NCBI RefSeq assembly: GCF_025630775.1
Contig: NZ_JAOSZE010000050.1
Coordinates: forward strand, 1 to 64,000
Reading direction: 5' to 3'
DNA length: 64,000 nt
From: Actinoplanes sp. KI2
Lineage (GTDB): Bacteria > Actinomycetota > Actinomycetes > Mycobacteriales > Micromonosporaceae
The translations under genes were made by a program, and so were the position numbers. The notes beneath the pieces are model-generated. The model saw only the letters and a list, made by a program, of their open reading frames with translations. It ran no database searches and had not been told where the DNA came from. Positions 1-9,751 of this stretch are shown here, piece by piece. Positions within the stretch are counted from its first letter, which is position 1. The number at the start of each line of letters is the position of its first letter.

Positions 1-1398
1 CCGCCGACCACCTCGCCGACCACGACCCCGCCGACGAGCACCTCACCGAACCCGCCGGGCGGCTCGGGCACGATCGTCGGTGTGCAGTCGGGCCGGTGCA
101 TCGACGTGCCCAACGCGACGCAGACCAACGGCACCCGCGTCCAGCTCTACGACTGCCACGGCCAGTCCAACCAGCAGTGGACCTACACCTCCGGCAAGCA
201 ACTGCAGGTGTACGGCAGCAAGTGCCTCGACGCCAACGGGCAGGGCACGGCCAACGGCACCGCGGTGATCATCTGGGACTGCAACAACCAGACGAACCAG
301 CAGTGGAACGTCAACTCCAACGGCACGATCAGCGGCGTGCAGTCCGGACGCTGCCTGGACGTCTGGGGCACCGGCAACGGCCAGCAGGTCCAGATCTACG
401 ACTGCCACGGCCAGTCCAACCAGCAGTGGCGGACGAATTTCGGCAACAACCCCACCCCGCCGCCGACGACCTCCCCGCCCCCGACCGGATCATGCTCGCT
501 TCCGTCGTCGTACCGCTGGTCGTCGACGGGTGCGCTGGCGAACCCGCAGAACGGGTGGGTGTCGCTCAAGGACTTCACCAACGTCGTCTACAACGGGCAG
601 CACCTGGTCTACGGGTCGAACGTGTCGAGCGGCGGATCGTACGGCTCGATGAACTTCAGCCTCTTCACGAACTGGTCCGACATGGCCTCGGCCGGCCAGA
701 CCGGGATGGGGCAGGCCACGGTGGCGCCCACGCTCCTGTACTTCGCCCCGAAGAACGTCTGGGTGCTGGCCTACCAGTGGGGTCCCAACGCGTTCAACTA
801 CAAGACCTCCAGCGACCCGACCAACGCCAACGGCTGGTCCGGGGCGCAGGCGCTGTTCACCGGGAGCATCTCCAACTCCAGCACCGGCGTGATCGACCAG
901 ACGCTCATCGGCGACGACCAGAACATGTATCTGTTCTTCGCCGGTGACAACGGCAACATCTATCGGGCCAGCATGCCGATCGGGAACTTCCCCGGCAGCT
1001 TCGGCTCCAGCTACACGACCGTCATGAGCGACTCGCAGGCGAACCTGTTCGAGGCGGTCGAGGTCTACAAGGTCCAGGGCCAGAACCAGTACCTGATGAT
1101 CGTGGAGGCGCTCGGGAGCCAGGGCCGCTACTTCCGCTCGTTCACGTCCAGCAGTCTGAGCGGTTCGTGGACTCCGCAGGCCGCCAGCGAGAGCAACCCC
1201 TTCGCCGGCAAGGCCAACAGCGGCGCCACGTGGACCAACGACATCAGCCACGGTGACCTGGTCCGCAGCAACCCCGACCAGACCAAGACCATCGATCCGT
1301 GCAACCTCCAGTTCCTCTACCAGGGAAAGAACCCCAGCGCGGGAGGCGACTACAACCTGCTGCCATGGCGGCCGGGTGTGCTGACCCTGCAGCGCTAG
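1..1398 (+). CDS. Secreted GH62 alpha-L-arabinofuranosidase with ricin-type lectin domain (5' truncated)
   Basis: The reading frame is open from base 1, so the start and any signal peptide lie outside the window. The visible part begins with a Pro/Thr/Ser linker, followed by a ricin B-type beta-trefoil lectin of about 130 residues with the usual QSGRCIDV, YDCHGQSNQQW and WDCNNQTNQQW repeats. A second PPPTTSPPP linker leads to a C-terminal catalytic domain of about 300 residues starting CSLPSSYRW. Its motifs (SLKDFTNVVYNG, YFAPKNVW, YQWGPNAFNY, NLFEAVEVYK, WTNDISHGDL) are those of GH62 arabinofuranosidases, which remove arabinose side chains from arabinoxylan. An outward-acting enzyme fits the xylanase and sugar importer nearby. 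The lectin module is close to that of the GH27 enzyme at 55905-57530. Family assignment is confident; substrate is inferred from the family. Confidence 0.9.
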   Translation, partial: PPTTSPTTTPPTSTSPNPPGGSGTIVGVQSGRCIDVPNATQTNGTRVQLYDCHGQSNQQWTYTSGKQLQVYGSKCLDANGQGTANGTAVIIWDCNNQTNQQWNVNSNGTISGVQSGRCLDVWGTGNGQQVQIYDCHGQSNQQWRTNFGNNPTPPPTTSPPPTGSCSLPSSYRWSSTGALANPQNGWVSLKDFTNVVYNGQHLVYGSNVSSGGSYGSMNFSLFTNWSDMASAGQTGMGQATVAPTLLYFAPKNVWVLAYQWGPNAFNYKTSSDPTNANGWSGAQALFTGSISNSSTGVIDQTLIGDDQNMYLFFAGDNGNIYRASMPIGNFPGSFGSSYTTVMSDSQANLFEAVEVYKVQGQNQYLMIVEALGSQGRYFRSFTSSSLSGSWTPQAASESNPFAGKANSGATWTNDISHGDLVRSNPDQTKTIDPCNLQFLYQGKNPSAGGDYNLLPWRPGVLTLQR

Positions 1399-1407
1399 CC
1401 GTTTTGT

Positions 1408-1449
1408 CCGGCCGGCCTACCGGGCGTACGCCACCGGTAAGCCGGCCGG
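1408..1449 (+). terminator. Hairpin terminator after the GH62 gene
   Basis: Ten bases after the GH62 stop codon there is a strong dyad. CCGGCCGGC (1408-1416) pairs with GCCGGCCGG (1441-1449), one mismatch follows, then TACCGG (1418-1423) pairs with CCGGTA (1434-1439) around a 10-base loop. No T-tract follows, which is common for actinobacterial terminators. It separates the arabinofuranosidase from the ABC ATPase downstream. Confidence 0.6.
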
Positions 1450-1515
1450 GCTCCCCGGCAGGCAGGTCGGCTGACCGCGGATGGAGAGAACGTCTCGCCG
1501 CCTGGCACGAACTCG

Positions 1516-1521
1516 TACAAT
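1516..1521 (+). promoter_or_regulatory. Possible -10 element (TACAAT) for the ABC ATPase gene
   Basis: TACAAT lies about 35 bases before the ATG of the ABC ATPase, just after the terminator of the upstream gene. No convincing -35 hexamer is present at the proper spacing, so this is only a suggestion that the ATPase has its own promoter. Confidence 0.3.
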
Positions 1522-1555
1522 AGGTGCAGAACAGGCGCGCGAACGGAGACTTCCG

Positions 1556-2636
<1,081 letters not shown>

Positions 2637-2647
<11 letters not shown>

Positions 2648-3533
2648 CCCCTGACCCGATGTTCGTCGAGGTGAAGCGCTTCTGGAAGATCAGGAACAGG
2701 ACAACCGGCGGGATCGCCAGCAGAACTCCCCCGGCCATGTTCGCGCCGTCGGGGTTGGTTGCCCGGCCGGCGACGTTGTTCATGTAGTTGGCCAACGCCA
2801 CCGCGAACGGTTGCATGTTCTGCTGCTTGGTCACCAGGAACGGCCACAGGAACTCGTTCCATGGGCCGATGAAGGTAAGCAGGACGGCGTTGAGGATGGC
2901 CGGGCGTGCCAACGGGATAGCGATGCGCAGCATCGTCTTCAGTTCGCTCGCACCGTCGATACGGGCGGCCTCGAACAGTTCCCTGGGCAACTGGAGGAAG
3001 AACTGCCGGAAGATGAAAACGGCCGTCGAGTTGATGGCGAACGGGATGATCATTCCGAGGTATGTGTCGCCCAGACCGTAGGCACGGACGATCAGGACGT
3101 ACAGCGGGATCTGCAGCAGCTGGAACGGGATGACCAGGACCAGGAGCACGGCGGAGAGCACGGTTGTCCGTCCCCGGAAATGCATGACCGCGAGGGCGTA
3201 GCCGGCGAGTATGCCGAACACGACCGTGCACAACAGCACGCCGATCGTGAATACGGTCGAGTTCACCAGCGCCCGGGGCGCGTCGATCGCCTCGTTGATC
3301 TCCTGGTAGTTCCTTACCGTCATGTTGTCCGGCTGTGGCAGGACGCCGGCGAACGACTTGTCGGCCTCCGCCTGAAGGGAGCCGATCACCATGTAATAGA
3401 ACGGAAAGATGAACACGACCGCGCCGACGGCCAGGATCAGCATCCTCAGCCGGTTACGCGGGGTCGGCTCGACGGAAAGCTGCTGCTCGGTCGGCTCACC
3501 CTTCGATGAGGTCGTCGCCGGTGTGCTCATCAT
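2637..3533 (-). CDS. Carbohydrate ABC transporter permease (MalG-like)
   Basis: This 298-residue inner-membrane permease has about six transmembrane segments and the EAA loop of MalG-type proteins (ELFEAARIDGASELKTM ... IPLARPAI). It is the last gene of the order binding protein, MalF-like permease, MalG-like permease, starting 8 bases after the preceding permease stop. Its 3' end overlaps the convergent ATPase gene by 11 bases. The substrate is unknown; the setting between GH62 and GH10 genes suggests an oligosaccharide from hemicellulose. Confidence 0.92.
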
Positions 3534-3541
3534 GCCCTCCG

Positions 3542-4459
3542 TCAGTCCCGTTCGAGCAGTCGCCGCTGGACGAGCGCGATTCCCAGCGTGACAACCAGCA
3601 GGATCATGCCGATGGCCGCCGCATATCCGGCCTGACCCTGCTCGACACCCTTCTGGTACATGTAGAAAACCGGCGTGACCGACGCGCCGTTGGGCCCCCC
3701 TCCATTGGTGAGCAGGTAGGGCTCCGTGAACAGGTTCATCCCGGTGATGGTCGCGAGGATGACGACCAGTGTCGTCGCCGGCCGGACGCCCGGAACCGTG
3801 ACCGACCAGAATTTCTGAACCGTGCCCGCTCCATCCACATCGGCGGCCTCATAGCGCTCCTTGGGTACGTTCTGCAGCGCCGCGAGGTAGAGGAGGATGA
3901 AGAACCCGAGCTGCTTCCAGGTAACGAATATCGCGATCATGGGCATGGCCCAATACTTGTTGATCAGCCACGAGGGGTCGGGGGCGAGCGGCCCGAGGAT
4001 CGTGTTGACCAGGCCGGTCTCGCCGAACATGAAGAGCCAGACCGTCACGATCGCCACGCTGGCCGTGACGTAGGGCGCGTAGTAGGCGCCGCGGAAGAAC
4101 GACAGCCCGCGCATCTTCGCATTCAATGCGTATGCCAGCACGAGCGAGAGCAAAACCGTTGCGGGCACGTTGACGATCATGAACTCGAAAACGTTGAACA
4201 GCGAACGCTGGAACGTCGGGTCCTGGACGGCCTCGGCATAGTTTTGCAGGCCCACCCACGGCCGGTCGACGGTGGCCCCCGGCGCCGCGAAGAAGTAGTC
4301 CTTGAAGGAGATGAAGAACTGCACGATGAGCGGGTAGACAAAGATGGCTGCCAGGAACACCACGTAGGGGAGAATGAAGAGCAGACCGACGGGCTGTTCA
4401 CCCAGCCATCTCTCCTTCTCCATCGGAGGTTCGGACGGCGCGCCAGGTACTGATGGCAT
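3542..4459 (-). CDS. Carbohydrate ABC transporter permease (MalF-like)
   Basis: This 305-residue permease has a hydrophobic N-terminal region (GLLFILPYVVFLAAIFVYPL), about six membrane spans and the EAA motif (ERYEAADVDGAGTVQKFW), as in MalF/UgpA proteins. I place the start at the ATG at 4459 (MPSVPGAPSE), which begins 4 bases after the stop of the binding-protein gene; the longer frame to 4561 would run deep into that gene. With the MalG-like partner it forms the membrane channel of the importer. Confidence 0.9.
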   Translation of the reverse strand: MPSVPGAPSEPPMEKERWLGEQPVGLLFILPYVVFLAAIFVYPLIVQFFISFKDYFFAAPGATVDRPWVGLQNYAEAVQDPTFQRSLFNVFEFMIVNVPATVLLSLVLAYALNAKMRGLSFFRGAYYAPYVTASVAIVTVWLFMFGETGLVNTILGPLAPDPSWLINKYWAMPMIAIFVTWKQLGFFILLYLAALQNVPKERYEAADVDGAGTVQKFWSVTVPGVRPATTLVVILATITGMNLFTEPYLLTNGGGPNGASVTPVFYMYQKGVEQGQAGYAAAIGMILLVVTLGIALVQRRLLERD

Positions 4460-4463
4460 GACA

Positions 4464-5753
4464 TCAACCTTTGGCCAAGAGGTCGTCGGCTCGTGCGGCC
4501 GCGTCGGCGAAGGCCTTGTCGATCGGCTCGTCGTCGAACACCACCGACGCGGTCCAGGCATTTCGGAACGTCTGCCAGATCTCGGTGGAGTTGGGCACGT
4601 TCGGCACCTCCACGACGCGACCCGCCTGGTCCGCGAACTGCTGGTAGTCCGGATGCTTGACGAAATAGCTCGCGTAGACCGTGGGTAGGTTCTGCCGCAT
4701 GGGCATCTGGCCGGTCAGCTCGAGGAGCCGGCCGTCCGAGTCCTGGCTCGTCGCGAACTTCACGAAGTCCCAGGCGGTGAGGCGGTGTTCGCAGGCGAAG
4801 TAGATGGCCAGCGACTTCTCGTCGCTGAACGTGTGGATCTGATCAGCGGGTGTCCCGTCCTCGGTCGGAACGGGAACGACACCCCAATCGATGGCGGCCT
4901 GGTAGACGGAGATCGCCCAGGGCCCGACGATCGCCATCGCGGCTTGGCCGTCCTTGAACGAGTCACCGTTGTAGCTCTCCTGCGGGGCGAGCTTCTCCGC
5001 GTACATGGTCCGCCAGAACTGCCCCACCGCCACTCCGTCGGGGGAATCGAACGTCGGTCGTCCGTCCTCGACGAGCTGCTGCCCGGTTCGCGCGGCGAAC
5101 AGCGGATAGAAGTCGAACCAGGACTGGAAGAACTCGCTCGACGGCGCCGGCCAGATCGCCGCGTGCGCAACGCCCTTCTGCACGAGAGTCCGGGAGGTCT
5201 GCAGAAACTCGGCCCACGTCGTCAGCTGCGGGTGCGCCGGGTCGAGTCCCGCCTCGGCGAAGAGCTTCTTGTTGTAGAAGATCATCACTGGATTGACCTT
5301 CCATGGAATCTGGTAGAAGCGCCCGTCCGGTGACCGGTACTGGTCGGCCAGCTGCTTGCCGGTCCGCGCCTCGACATACGAGTTGCCATCCGGAAAGACG
5401 TCAAGGGGCACCAGGCCGCCCGCCTTCTGAAACTGCGGCACCGCCGAGGGAGCGGTATTCATCACCACGCACGGTGCGTTGCCCGCCACGATGGAGGCGT
5501 AGATCACCTCCTCCGAGGTCTTACCGGCGGGGATCTGCTGCGCGGTGACCTTCTCATCCGGGTGCTGGCTGTTCCAGGCGGCGACCACCTTCTCGCCCCA
5601 GGCCACCTCTTCGGGGTTCGTCGAAAGCCAGACCTCGATCGGACCGCGCGAGGTGTTCGCGGACTCCGGCGGTCCACCGCCGTCGGAAATGCAGGCCGCG
5701 AGCAAGACCGACGCAGCGGCGGCCCCGAGAACCGAAATCAGGCGCCTTCCCAT
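4464..5753 (-). CDS. Extracellular sugar-binding lipoprotein of ABC importer
   Basis: This 429-residue family 1 solute-binding protein has a lipoprotein signal (MGRRLISVLGAAAASVLLAAC) with lipobox LLAAC and Cys21 as the lipidation site. The rest has motifs typical of sugar-binding proteins (IEVWLSTNPEEVAWGEKVVAAWN, QIPWKVNPVMIFYNKKLFAEAG, GQAAMAIVGPWAIS). It is the first gene of the three-gene importer operon read leftwards, with a 111-base promoter region to its right that contains a long inverted repeat. The ligand is not evident; neighbouring xylan-degrading enzymes suggest xylo- or arabinoxylo-oligosaccharides. Confidence 0.92.
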   Translation of the reverse strand: MGRRLISVLGAAAASVLLAACISDGGGPPESANTSRGPIEVWLSTNPEEVAWGEKVVAAWNSQHPDEKVTAQQIPAGKTSEEVIYASIVAGNAPCVVMNTAPSAVPQFQKAGGLVPLDVFPDGNSYVEARTGKQLADQYRSPDGRFYQIPWKVNPVMIFYNKKLFAEAGLDPAHPQLTTWAEFLQTSRTLVQKGVAHAAIWPAPSSEFFQSWFDFYPLFAARTGQQLVEDGRPTFDSPDGVAVGQFWRTMYAEKLAPQESYNGDSFKDGQAAMAIVGPWAISVYQAAIDWGVVPVPTEDGTPADQIHTFSDEKSLAIYFACEHRLTAWDFVKFATSQDSDGRLLELTGQMPMRQNLPTVYASYFVKHPDYQQFADQAGRVVEVPNVPNSTEIWQTFRNAWTASVVFDDEPIDKAFADAAARADDLLAKG

Positions 5754-5799
5754 ACCCGTCCTCTAGCCCCCTGATGACTCAATAGGAACAGCAGCGGAT

Positions 5800-5846
5800 A
5801 TTGGCGATACCAGCATACTTGCAGCGCTTTGCCGCGGATCGCCAAT
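5800..5846. promoter_or_regulatory. Inverted repeat with LacI-type core upstream of the importer operon
   Basis: A perfect 9-bp inverted repeat, ATTGGCGAT (5800-5808) and ATCGCCAAT (5838-5846), flanks 29 bases that contain AGCGCT-centred GCAGCGCTTTGC (5821-5832, read on either strand). AGCGCT is the centre of CebR/LacI-type operators of actinobacteria. Position about 50-95 bases before the binding-protein start fits an operator of the importer. No regulator gene is beside it. Confidence 0.45.
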
Positions 5847-5887
5847 TACTAAGCACATAGTCGGTTAGAGGGACATACCAACGGATC

Positions 5888-7909
5888 TCACCGCCGAATC
5901 ACGGTGAAGCCGCTCGGCAAGACCGGTGCCGACACGTCGTCTCCGGGGTCGTCGTAGCGGGCCCGGAGCCGTCCCGCGGCGTCGTAGACCTCGGTGACCG
6001 ACGGTCCGCTCCCCGGCACGGCCACCGCGACCCGGCGCGGCGACTGTGCCGCGCTCCGCAACAGCGCCGTGCCGTGCGCGCCGGCGCCGAGCAGGAGCCG
6101 GGAGACCATCGGTTCGAGCATCACCGCGTCGACCGAGGTGGTACCCCGCGTGCCGCGGGTCGACAGCCTGGTCGCGGCCGCCGGCAGGACGGCGGGGAGG
6201 GCGACCGGCAGCAGCGCGCCCGGCGCCGGTGAGGCGCCCTGCGGACCGATGTCGCCGCTGCGTACGCGGCCCAGGCTCCGCTCCCCTGACATCCACACCG
6301 TGGCGGCGCCATTGCCCGATTGCAGGTCGACGACCGGGAGCACCAGCCGCGCCTGGTCGGACGCCGCCAGCCGCCACGAGACCCGCCCGCCGGCCGGGAC
6401 ACTCGCGTAGGCCGCCCCGCTCCAGGCCGCTTCGCCGGTCCAGCTCGAGGACGGGGTCACGACCGTGGCGCCGTCGGCCAGCCTGCCGGCCTCCGCCTCG
6501 ACCGTCGTCGTGCCCACCCGCTCGACGATGCCGGCGGTTCGTGCCACGGCCGCGATGTCCGGGTTGGCGTCGAGCACCAGCATCGTCAGCAGCGCATGGA
6601 TCGTCGACTCGGCGCCGGAGTTGCGGTTGACCGTGCCGTTCGCCTCGATCGTGTCGACGGTGGTGCCGGCCGCCGGGTCGTAGGCCCGGACGCCGGCGGC
6701 GTTGGCCCCGAAGAACCAGGCCGCGGTCATGCCCGCGAGCCGGCGGAAGCCGGCCCGGCCCGTCGCCTCGGCCACGGCCAGCAGCGACTGCACCCGGGAG
6801 TCCACCCCGTACGCGATCTGGTTCCGGTCGTCGGCCGTGGGTTGGCGGCCGTTGTCCGGCCCTCCCGAGGTCATCAGCCACGGGGTGAAGACCGCGGCGT
6901 CCTCCACCGCGGGGCCGATCAGCGACGGGGCGTGCAGTTGCGTGCCGGCGCGCGCCAGGGCGGCCGGCATCTGCGAGGCCCAGGCGTGCCAGACCGAGCG
7001 GGACAGCGCCCAGGGGCGGACGGCGCCGAAGGGCCAGTGCCGGGCGTTGCCTCCGGACATTTGCGCGATGCCTTCGGCGAGCTGCCGCATGACCGTACGC
7101 GCCCGGTCGCTCCCGCCTGCCCTGACGTACGCCGCCAGGCCCAGAACCGCCTCGGCGGTGGCGTCCGCGCCGTCGACGATCAGCCACGCGGGGGTGCGCC
7201 GGCCGTCGATGATCTGGTACGTGCCGTAACGCCCGAGCACCTGACGCTCGACGGCGTCGACGGCCAGCTCCATGCGCCGGCGCAGGAACGCGGCGAAGGA
7301 CGGGTCGGTGTCGCGGAACGCCGCACAGCCCTCGCCGAGCGCCCAGATGGTGCGGGCCAACCAGTAGGACGGGCCGCTGTCGGAGGGGTCGGGCGGCTCG
7401 ACCGGCACCGGGCTGGCGTTCAGGGTGCCGTCGGGCTGCATCCACAACACGACGTTGCCCCGGTTGAGTCCGGTCACCGTCTGCATGTAGGTCAGGCCAC
7501 GCAACAGCTCGAACGCGGCGTAGCGGCTCGCGGCGGATCCGGTCTGCCGCCAGTGGCGCAGGTAGACGACGGCCGCCCGGGACACGTCGTCGGCGTTGAA
7601 GGCGCCCTGCTCCCAGGTGTCGGTGGCGGGATCGTAGGCTCCGCCGCCCAGCCGGCTCCAGGTCCCGTTCGGCCCCGGCGCCGAATACGTCCACAGCTCA
7701 CCGACGCTCGGCCGCGCAGCGATCTGATACGTCGTGTGGCCCGGTTGTTGAGGCGGAGTCACCTGTACGCGCAGGAAGTCCAGGTGCGCGGTGTTGGTGA
7801 GCGGCGCCGTGGGGGCGGCCATCACGGTGCCGGTGGCGACCGATGACGGCAGCGACCCCACGATCAGCGTGACCAGGACGAGCACCCCGAGTGACCGGGG
7901 ACGGATCAT
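5888..7909 (-). CDS. Secreted protein of unknown function, probably alpha/alpha-toroid plus C-terminal beta domain
   Basis: A 673-residue protein with a Sec-type signal peptide (MIRPRSLGVLVLVTLIVGSLPSSVATGTVMAA). Residues about 50-430 carry repeated helical motifs rich in Trp and Asp (YWLARTIWALGEGCAAF, AVFTPWLMTSGG, IAYGVDSRVQSLLAVAEATG, AAWFFGANAAGVRAYD), which resemble the (alpha/alpha)6 barrels of several glycoside hydrolase and lyase families. Residues about 450-570 look like a carbohydrate-binding-like beta domain (VEAEAGRLADGATVV ... GGRVSWRLAA). I do not recognise a catalytic motif. It starts 85 bases downstream of the xylanase stop on the same strand, so co-expression with the xylanase is plausible. 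A different fully open frame at 5865-7694 is rejected as an antisense-like shadow. Confidence 0.75.
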   Translation of the reverse strand: MIRPRSLGVLVLVTLIVGSLPSSVATGTVMAAPTAPLTNTAHLDFLRVQVTPPQQPGHTTYQIAARPSVGELWTYSAPGPNGTWSRLGGGAYDPATDTWEQGAFNADDVSRAAVVYLRHWRQTGSAASRYAAFELLRGLTYMQTVTGLNRGNVVLWMQPDGTLNASPVPVEPPDPSDSGPSYWLARTIWALGEGCAAFRDTDPSFAAFLRRRMELAVDAVERQVLGRYGTYQIIDGRRTPAWLIVDGADATAEAVLGLAAYVRAGGSDRARTVMRQLAEGIAQMSGGNARHWPFGAVRPWALSRSVWHAWASQMPAALARAGTQLHAPSLIGPAVEDAAVFTPWLMTSGGPDNGRQPTADDRNQIAYGVDSRVQSLLAVAEATGRAGFRRLAGMTAAWFFGANAAGVRAYDPAAGTTVDTIEANGTVNRNSGAESTIHALLTMLVLDANPDIAAVARTAGIVERVGTTTVEAEAGRLADGATVVTPSSSWTGEAAWSGAAYASVPAGGRVSWRLAASDQARLVLPVVDLQSGNGAATVWMSGERSLGRVRSGDIGPQGASPAPGALLPVALPAVLPAAATRLSTRGTRGTTSVDAVMLEPMVSRLLLGAGAHGTALLRSAAQSPRRVAVAVPGSGPSVTEVYDAAGRLRARYDDPGDDVSAPVLPSGFTVIRR

Positions 7910-7994
7910 CGCGAGCCCCTCCAGCGCAAGCCGGGCCTATCTACCCATACTCCACCAATCATTACAGAATTGGCACCGGCCGGCGGGGAACCGG

Positions 7995-9413
7995 TCAGGG
8001 GCTGGTGCAGGAGACGTCGCTGGGCGCGGTGCTGCTGCTGCCGGTGACCGTGAAACCGAAGGTGGTCGAGGCGTTCGCGGCGACGGAACCGTTGTAGCCG
8101 GCGTTGCGGACGCTGACCGTTCCGCTGGTGCCGGAGTTGGTTCCGTTCCACAGGCTGGCGACGGTCTGTCCACTGGCCAGTGTCATTTGGGCGGTCCAGC
8201 CGCTGAAGGTCGCGGAGCCGGTGTTGGCCACCGTCACCTCGCCCTGGAAGCCACCCGGCCACGTATTGACCATGCGGAACGTCGCGGTGCAGGCCCCCGT
8301 CGGCGCGGTGGTGGGGGGCGTGGTGGGCGGTGTCGTGGGAGGCGTGGTGGGCGGCGTCGTGGGCGGCGTGGTAGGCGGCTCGGTGGTGGGCGCGGCGTTG
8401 AGCGCGTTGAGCACGGCCGTGTACGCGGCCTTGGGACTGCTGTTGCGGTCGAAGAGCAGCGGGTTCTCGCTGCCGCGCCAGGAGTCGCTGTCGCGGATGC
8501 CCCACGTGGTGATGCCGACGCAGCGGGGGACGTTCATGCAGGCCTGGGTCAGTCCGGCGTACTGCGATGTGGCGGCGTTGGTGACGTCGACCTCGGTCAG
8601 GGCCACGTCGACGCCGAGAGCGGCGAAGCTGGACAGCGTCTGCTGGAACGTGCTCGGCAGCGAACTGCCGCCGGTGAAGTGCGTCTGGAAGCCGACGCAG
8701 TCGACCGGGACGCCGCGGGACTTGAAGTCCTGGATCATGCGGTAGACGCCCTGCGTCTTGCCGTACGACCAGTTCTCGATGTTGTAGTCGTTGTAGCACA
8801 GCTTCACGCTGGGATCGGCGGCACGCGCGGTCCGGAACGCCGCCTCGATCCAGTCGTTGCCGGTCGCTTGCAGATTGGACTGCCGCCGGCTGCCGTCCTC
8901 GGCGAAGGCCTCGTTGACGACGTCCCAGTAGGCGAGCTTGCCTTTGTAGTGGGTCATCACCCCGTTGATGTGCTCGATCATCGCCGACCGCAGCGCGCTG
9001 CCGCTGAGGTTGCGCCAGAAGCCGGGTTGCTGACCGTGCCAGGCGAGGGTGTGGCCGCGGACCCGCATACCGTGCTGGGTCGCCCAGTTGTAGATCGCGT
9101 CACCGGCGGTGAACGTGAACTGGCCGCTGTAGGGCTCGGTCGCGTCCGGCTTCATTTCGTTGACCGCGGTCATCATGTCGAACTCACGGTTGGCGATCGT
9201 GAGGAAGCCGGAGTCACTGAGGCGGTCCTGCCCCATGGCCGCTCCGAAATAGCGGCCGCTCTGCTCGGCCGCCGCTTTCAACGTGGTACCGGCCGCGCTT
9301 GCGGCATCGGCGTGGGCGACGGTGACCAGGACCACCGCCGAGGCGACCAGGGCGGCGCAGGCGCCGCCGAGAAGCGGTCCGAGGCGGCCCGGGCGGACGG
9401 AAATGTCGTTCAT
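7995..9413 (-). CDS. Secreted GH10 endo-beta-1,4-xylanase with CBM2
   Basis: The 472-residue enzyme has an N-terminal signal segment (about residues 1-40 ending ...HADAASA), a GH10 catalytic domain (about 45-340), a long TTPPTT linker and a C-terminal family 2 carbohydrate-binding module (CTATFRMVNTWPGGFQGEVTVANTG). The acid/base Glu lies in WDVVNEAF (about residue 166) and the nucleophile Glu in LTEVDVT (about residue 274). HTLAWHGQQP and CVGITTWGIRDSDSW are also GH10 signatures. It cuts the xylan backbone. The ATG at 9413 is preceded by GAGGAGGAAG, which decides the start. A CebR-type operator lies about 70 bases upstream. Confidence 0.95.
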   Translation of the reverse strand: MNDISVRPGRLGPLLGGACAALVASAVVLVTVAHADAASAAGTTLKAAAEQSGRYFGAAMGQDRLSDSGFLTIANREFDMMTAVNEMKPDATEPYSGQFTFTAGDAIYNWATQHGMRVRGHTLAWHGQQPGFWRNLSGSALRSAMIEHINGVMTHYKGKLAYWDVVNEAFAEDGSRRQSNLQATGNDWIEAAFRTARAADPSVKLCYNDYNIENWSYGKTQGVYRMIQDFKSRGVPVDCVGFQTHFTGGSSLPSTFQQTLSSFAALGVDVALTEVDVTNAATSQYAGLTQACMNVPRCVGITTWGIRDSDSWRGSENPLLFDRNSSPKAAYTAVLNALNAAPTTEPPTTPPTTPPTTPPTTPPTTPPTTAPTGACTATFRMVNTWPGGFQGEVTVANTGSATFSGWTAQMTLASGQTVASLWNGTNSGTSGTVSVRNAGYNGSVAANASTTFGFTVTGSSSTAPSDVSCTSP

Positions 9414-9481
9414 CGGTGCGCTTCCTCCTCGAGGTCCTGGCGGCTTGCGAGGGGCGGTCGCGGCCCTTGACGGCACCGCGC

Positions 9482-9495
9482 TGGGAGCGCTCCCA
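9482..9495. promoter_or_regulatory. CebR-type operator TGGGAGCGCTCCCA upstream of xylanase
   Basis: A perfect 14-bp palindrome, TGGGAGCGCTCCCA, identical to the known binding site of the cellobiose-responsive LacI-family repressor CebR of Streptomyces. It lies about 70 bases before the xylanase ATG. It predicts repression lifted by cello-oligosaccharides. No cebR gene is in the window. Confidence 0.85.
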
Positions 9496-9506
9496 ACGTT
9501 ATGGAA

Positions 9507-9537
9507 ATTGAAGCACATCACAGTTATGTACTTCAAT
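9507..9537. promoter_or_regulatory. Long dyad next to the CebR box
   Basis: ATTGAAGCACAT (9507-9518) and ATGTACTTCAAT (9526-9537) form 12-base arms with one mismatch around a 7-base spacer. It sits just upstream of the CebR box relative to the xylanase gene. It could be an activator or second repressor site for the xylanase, or a terminator for the decayed gene to the right. There is no T-tract. Confidence 0.45.
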
Positions 9538-9552
9538 GGGAGCCGTCGTCGG

Positions 9553-9751
9553 TCAGAGTGCGGACTTGTCCGGCTTACCGGCGGCGGTGAGCGGAACCCG
9601 GTCGATGACGGTGATCGTCTTCGGGACGGCCGGCCCGGTGAGCAGCCCGCGCAGCGTCGCCGCGTCGGGGCGGCGGCCGGTCGCGGGCACCACGAAGGCG
9701 TGCACGGCCTCGCCGGTCTCGTCGTCGGGGCGGCCCACCACGTACGCCCAC
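9553..9751 (-). pseudogene. Remnant of an AMP-binding acyl-CoA synthetase (C-terminal end only)
   Basis: About 65 codons translate to AYVVGRPDDETGEAVHAF ... VPKTITVIDRVPLTAAGKPD, which is the extreme C-terminus of an acyl-CoA synthetase-like AMP ligase including the region of the catalytic Lys (AAGKPDK). The remaining 450 or so residues, including the AMP-binding domain, are missing. Upstream the sequence passes, in another frame, into the start of an unrelated SUKH gene. It is a decayed gene end. Confidence 0.75.

Noticed and set aside
5865..7694. Alternative 609-codon minus-strand frame
   Set aside because: Overlaps the 673-residue secreted protein in another frame; Arg/Gly-rich composition and no signal or domain.
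6320..7846. 508-codon plus-strand frame
   Set aside because: Antisense of the secreted protein gene with low-complexity composition.
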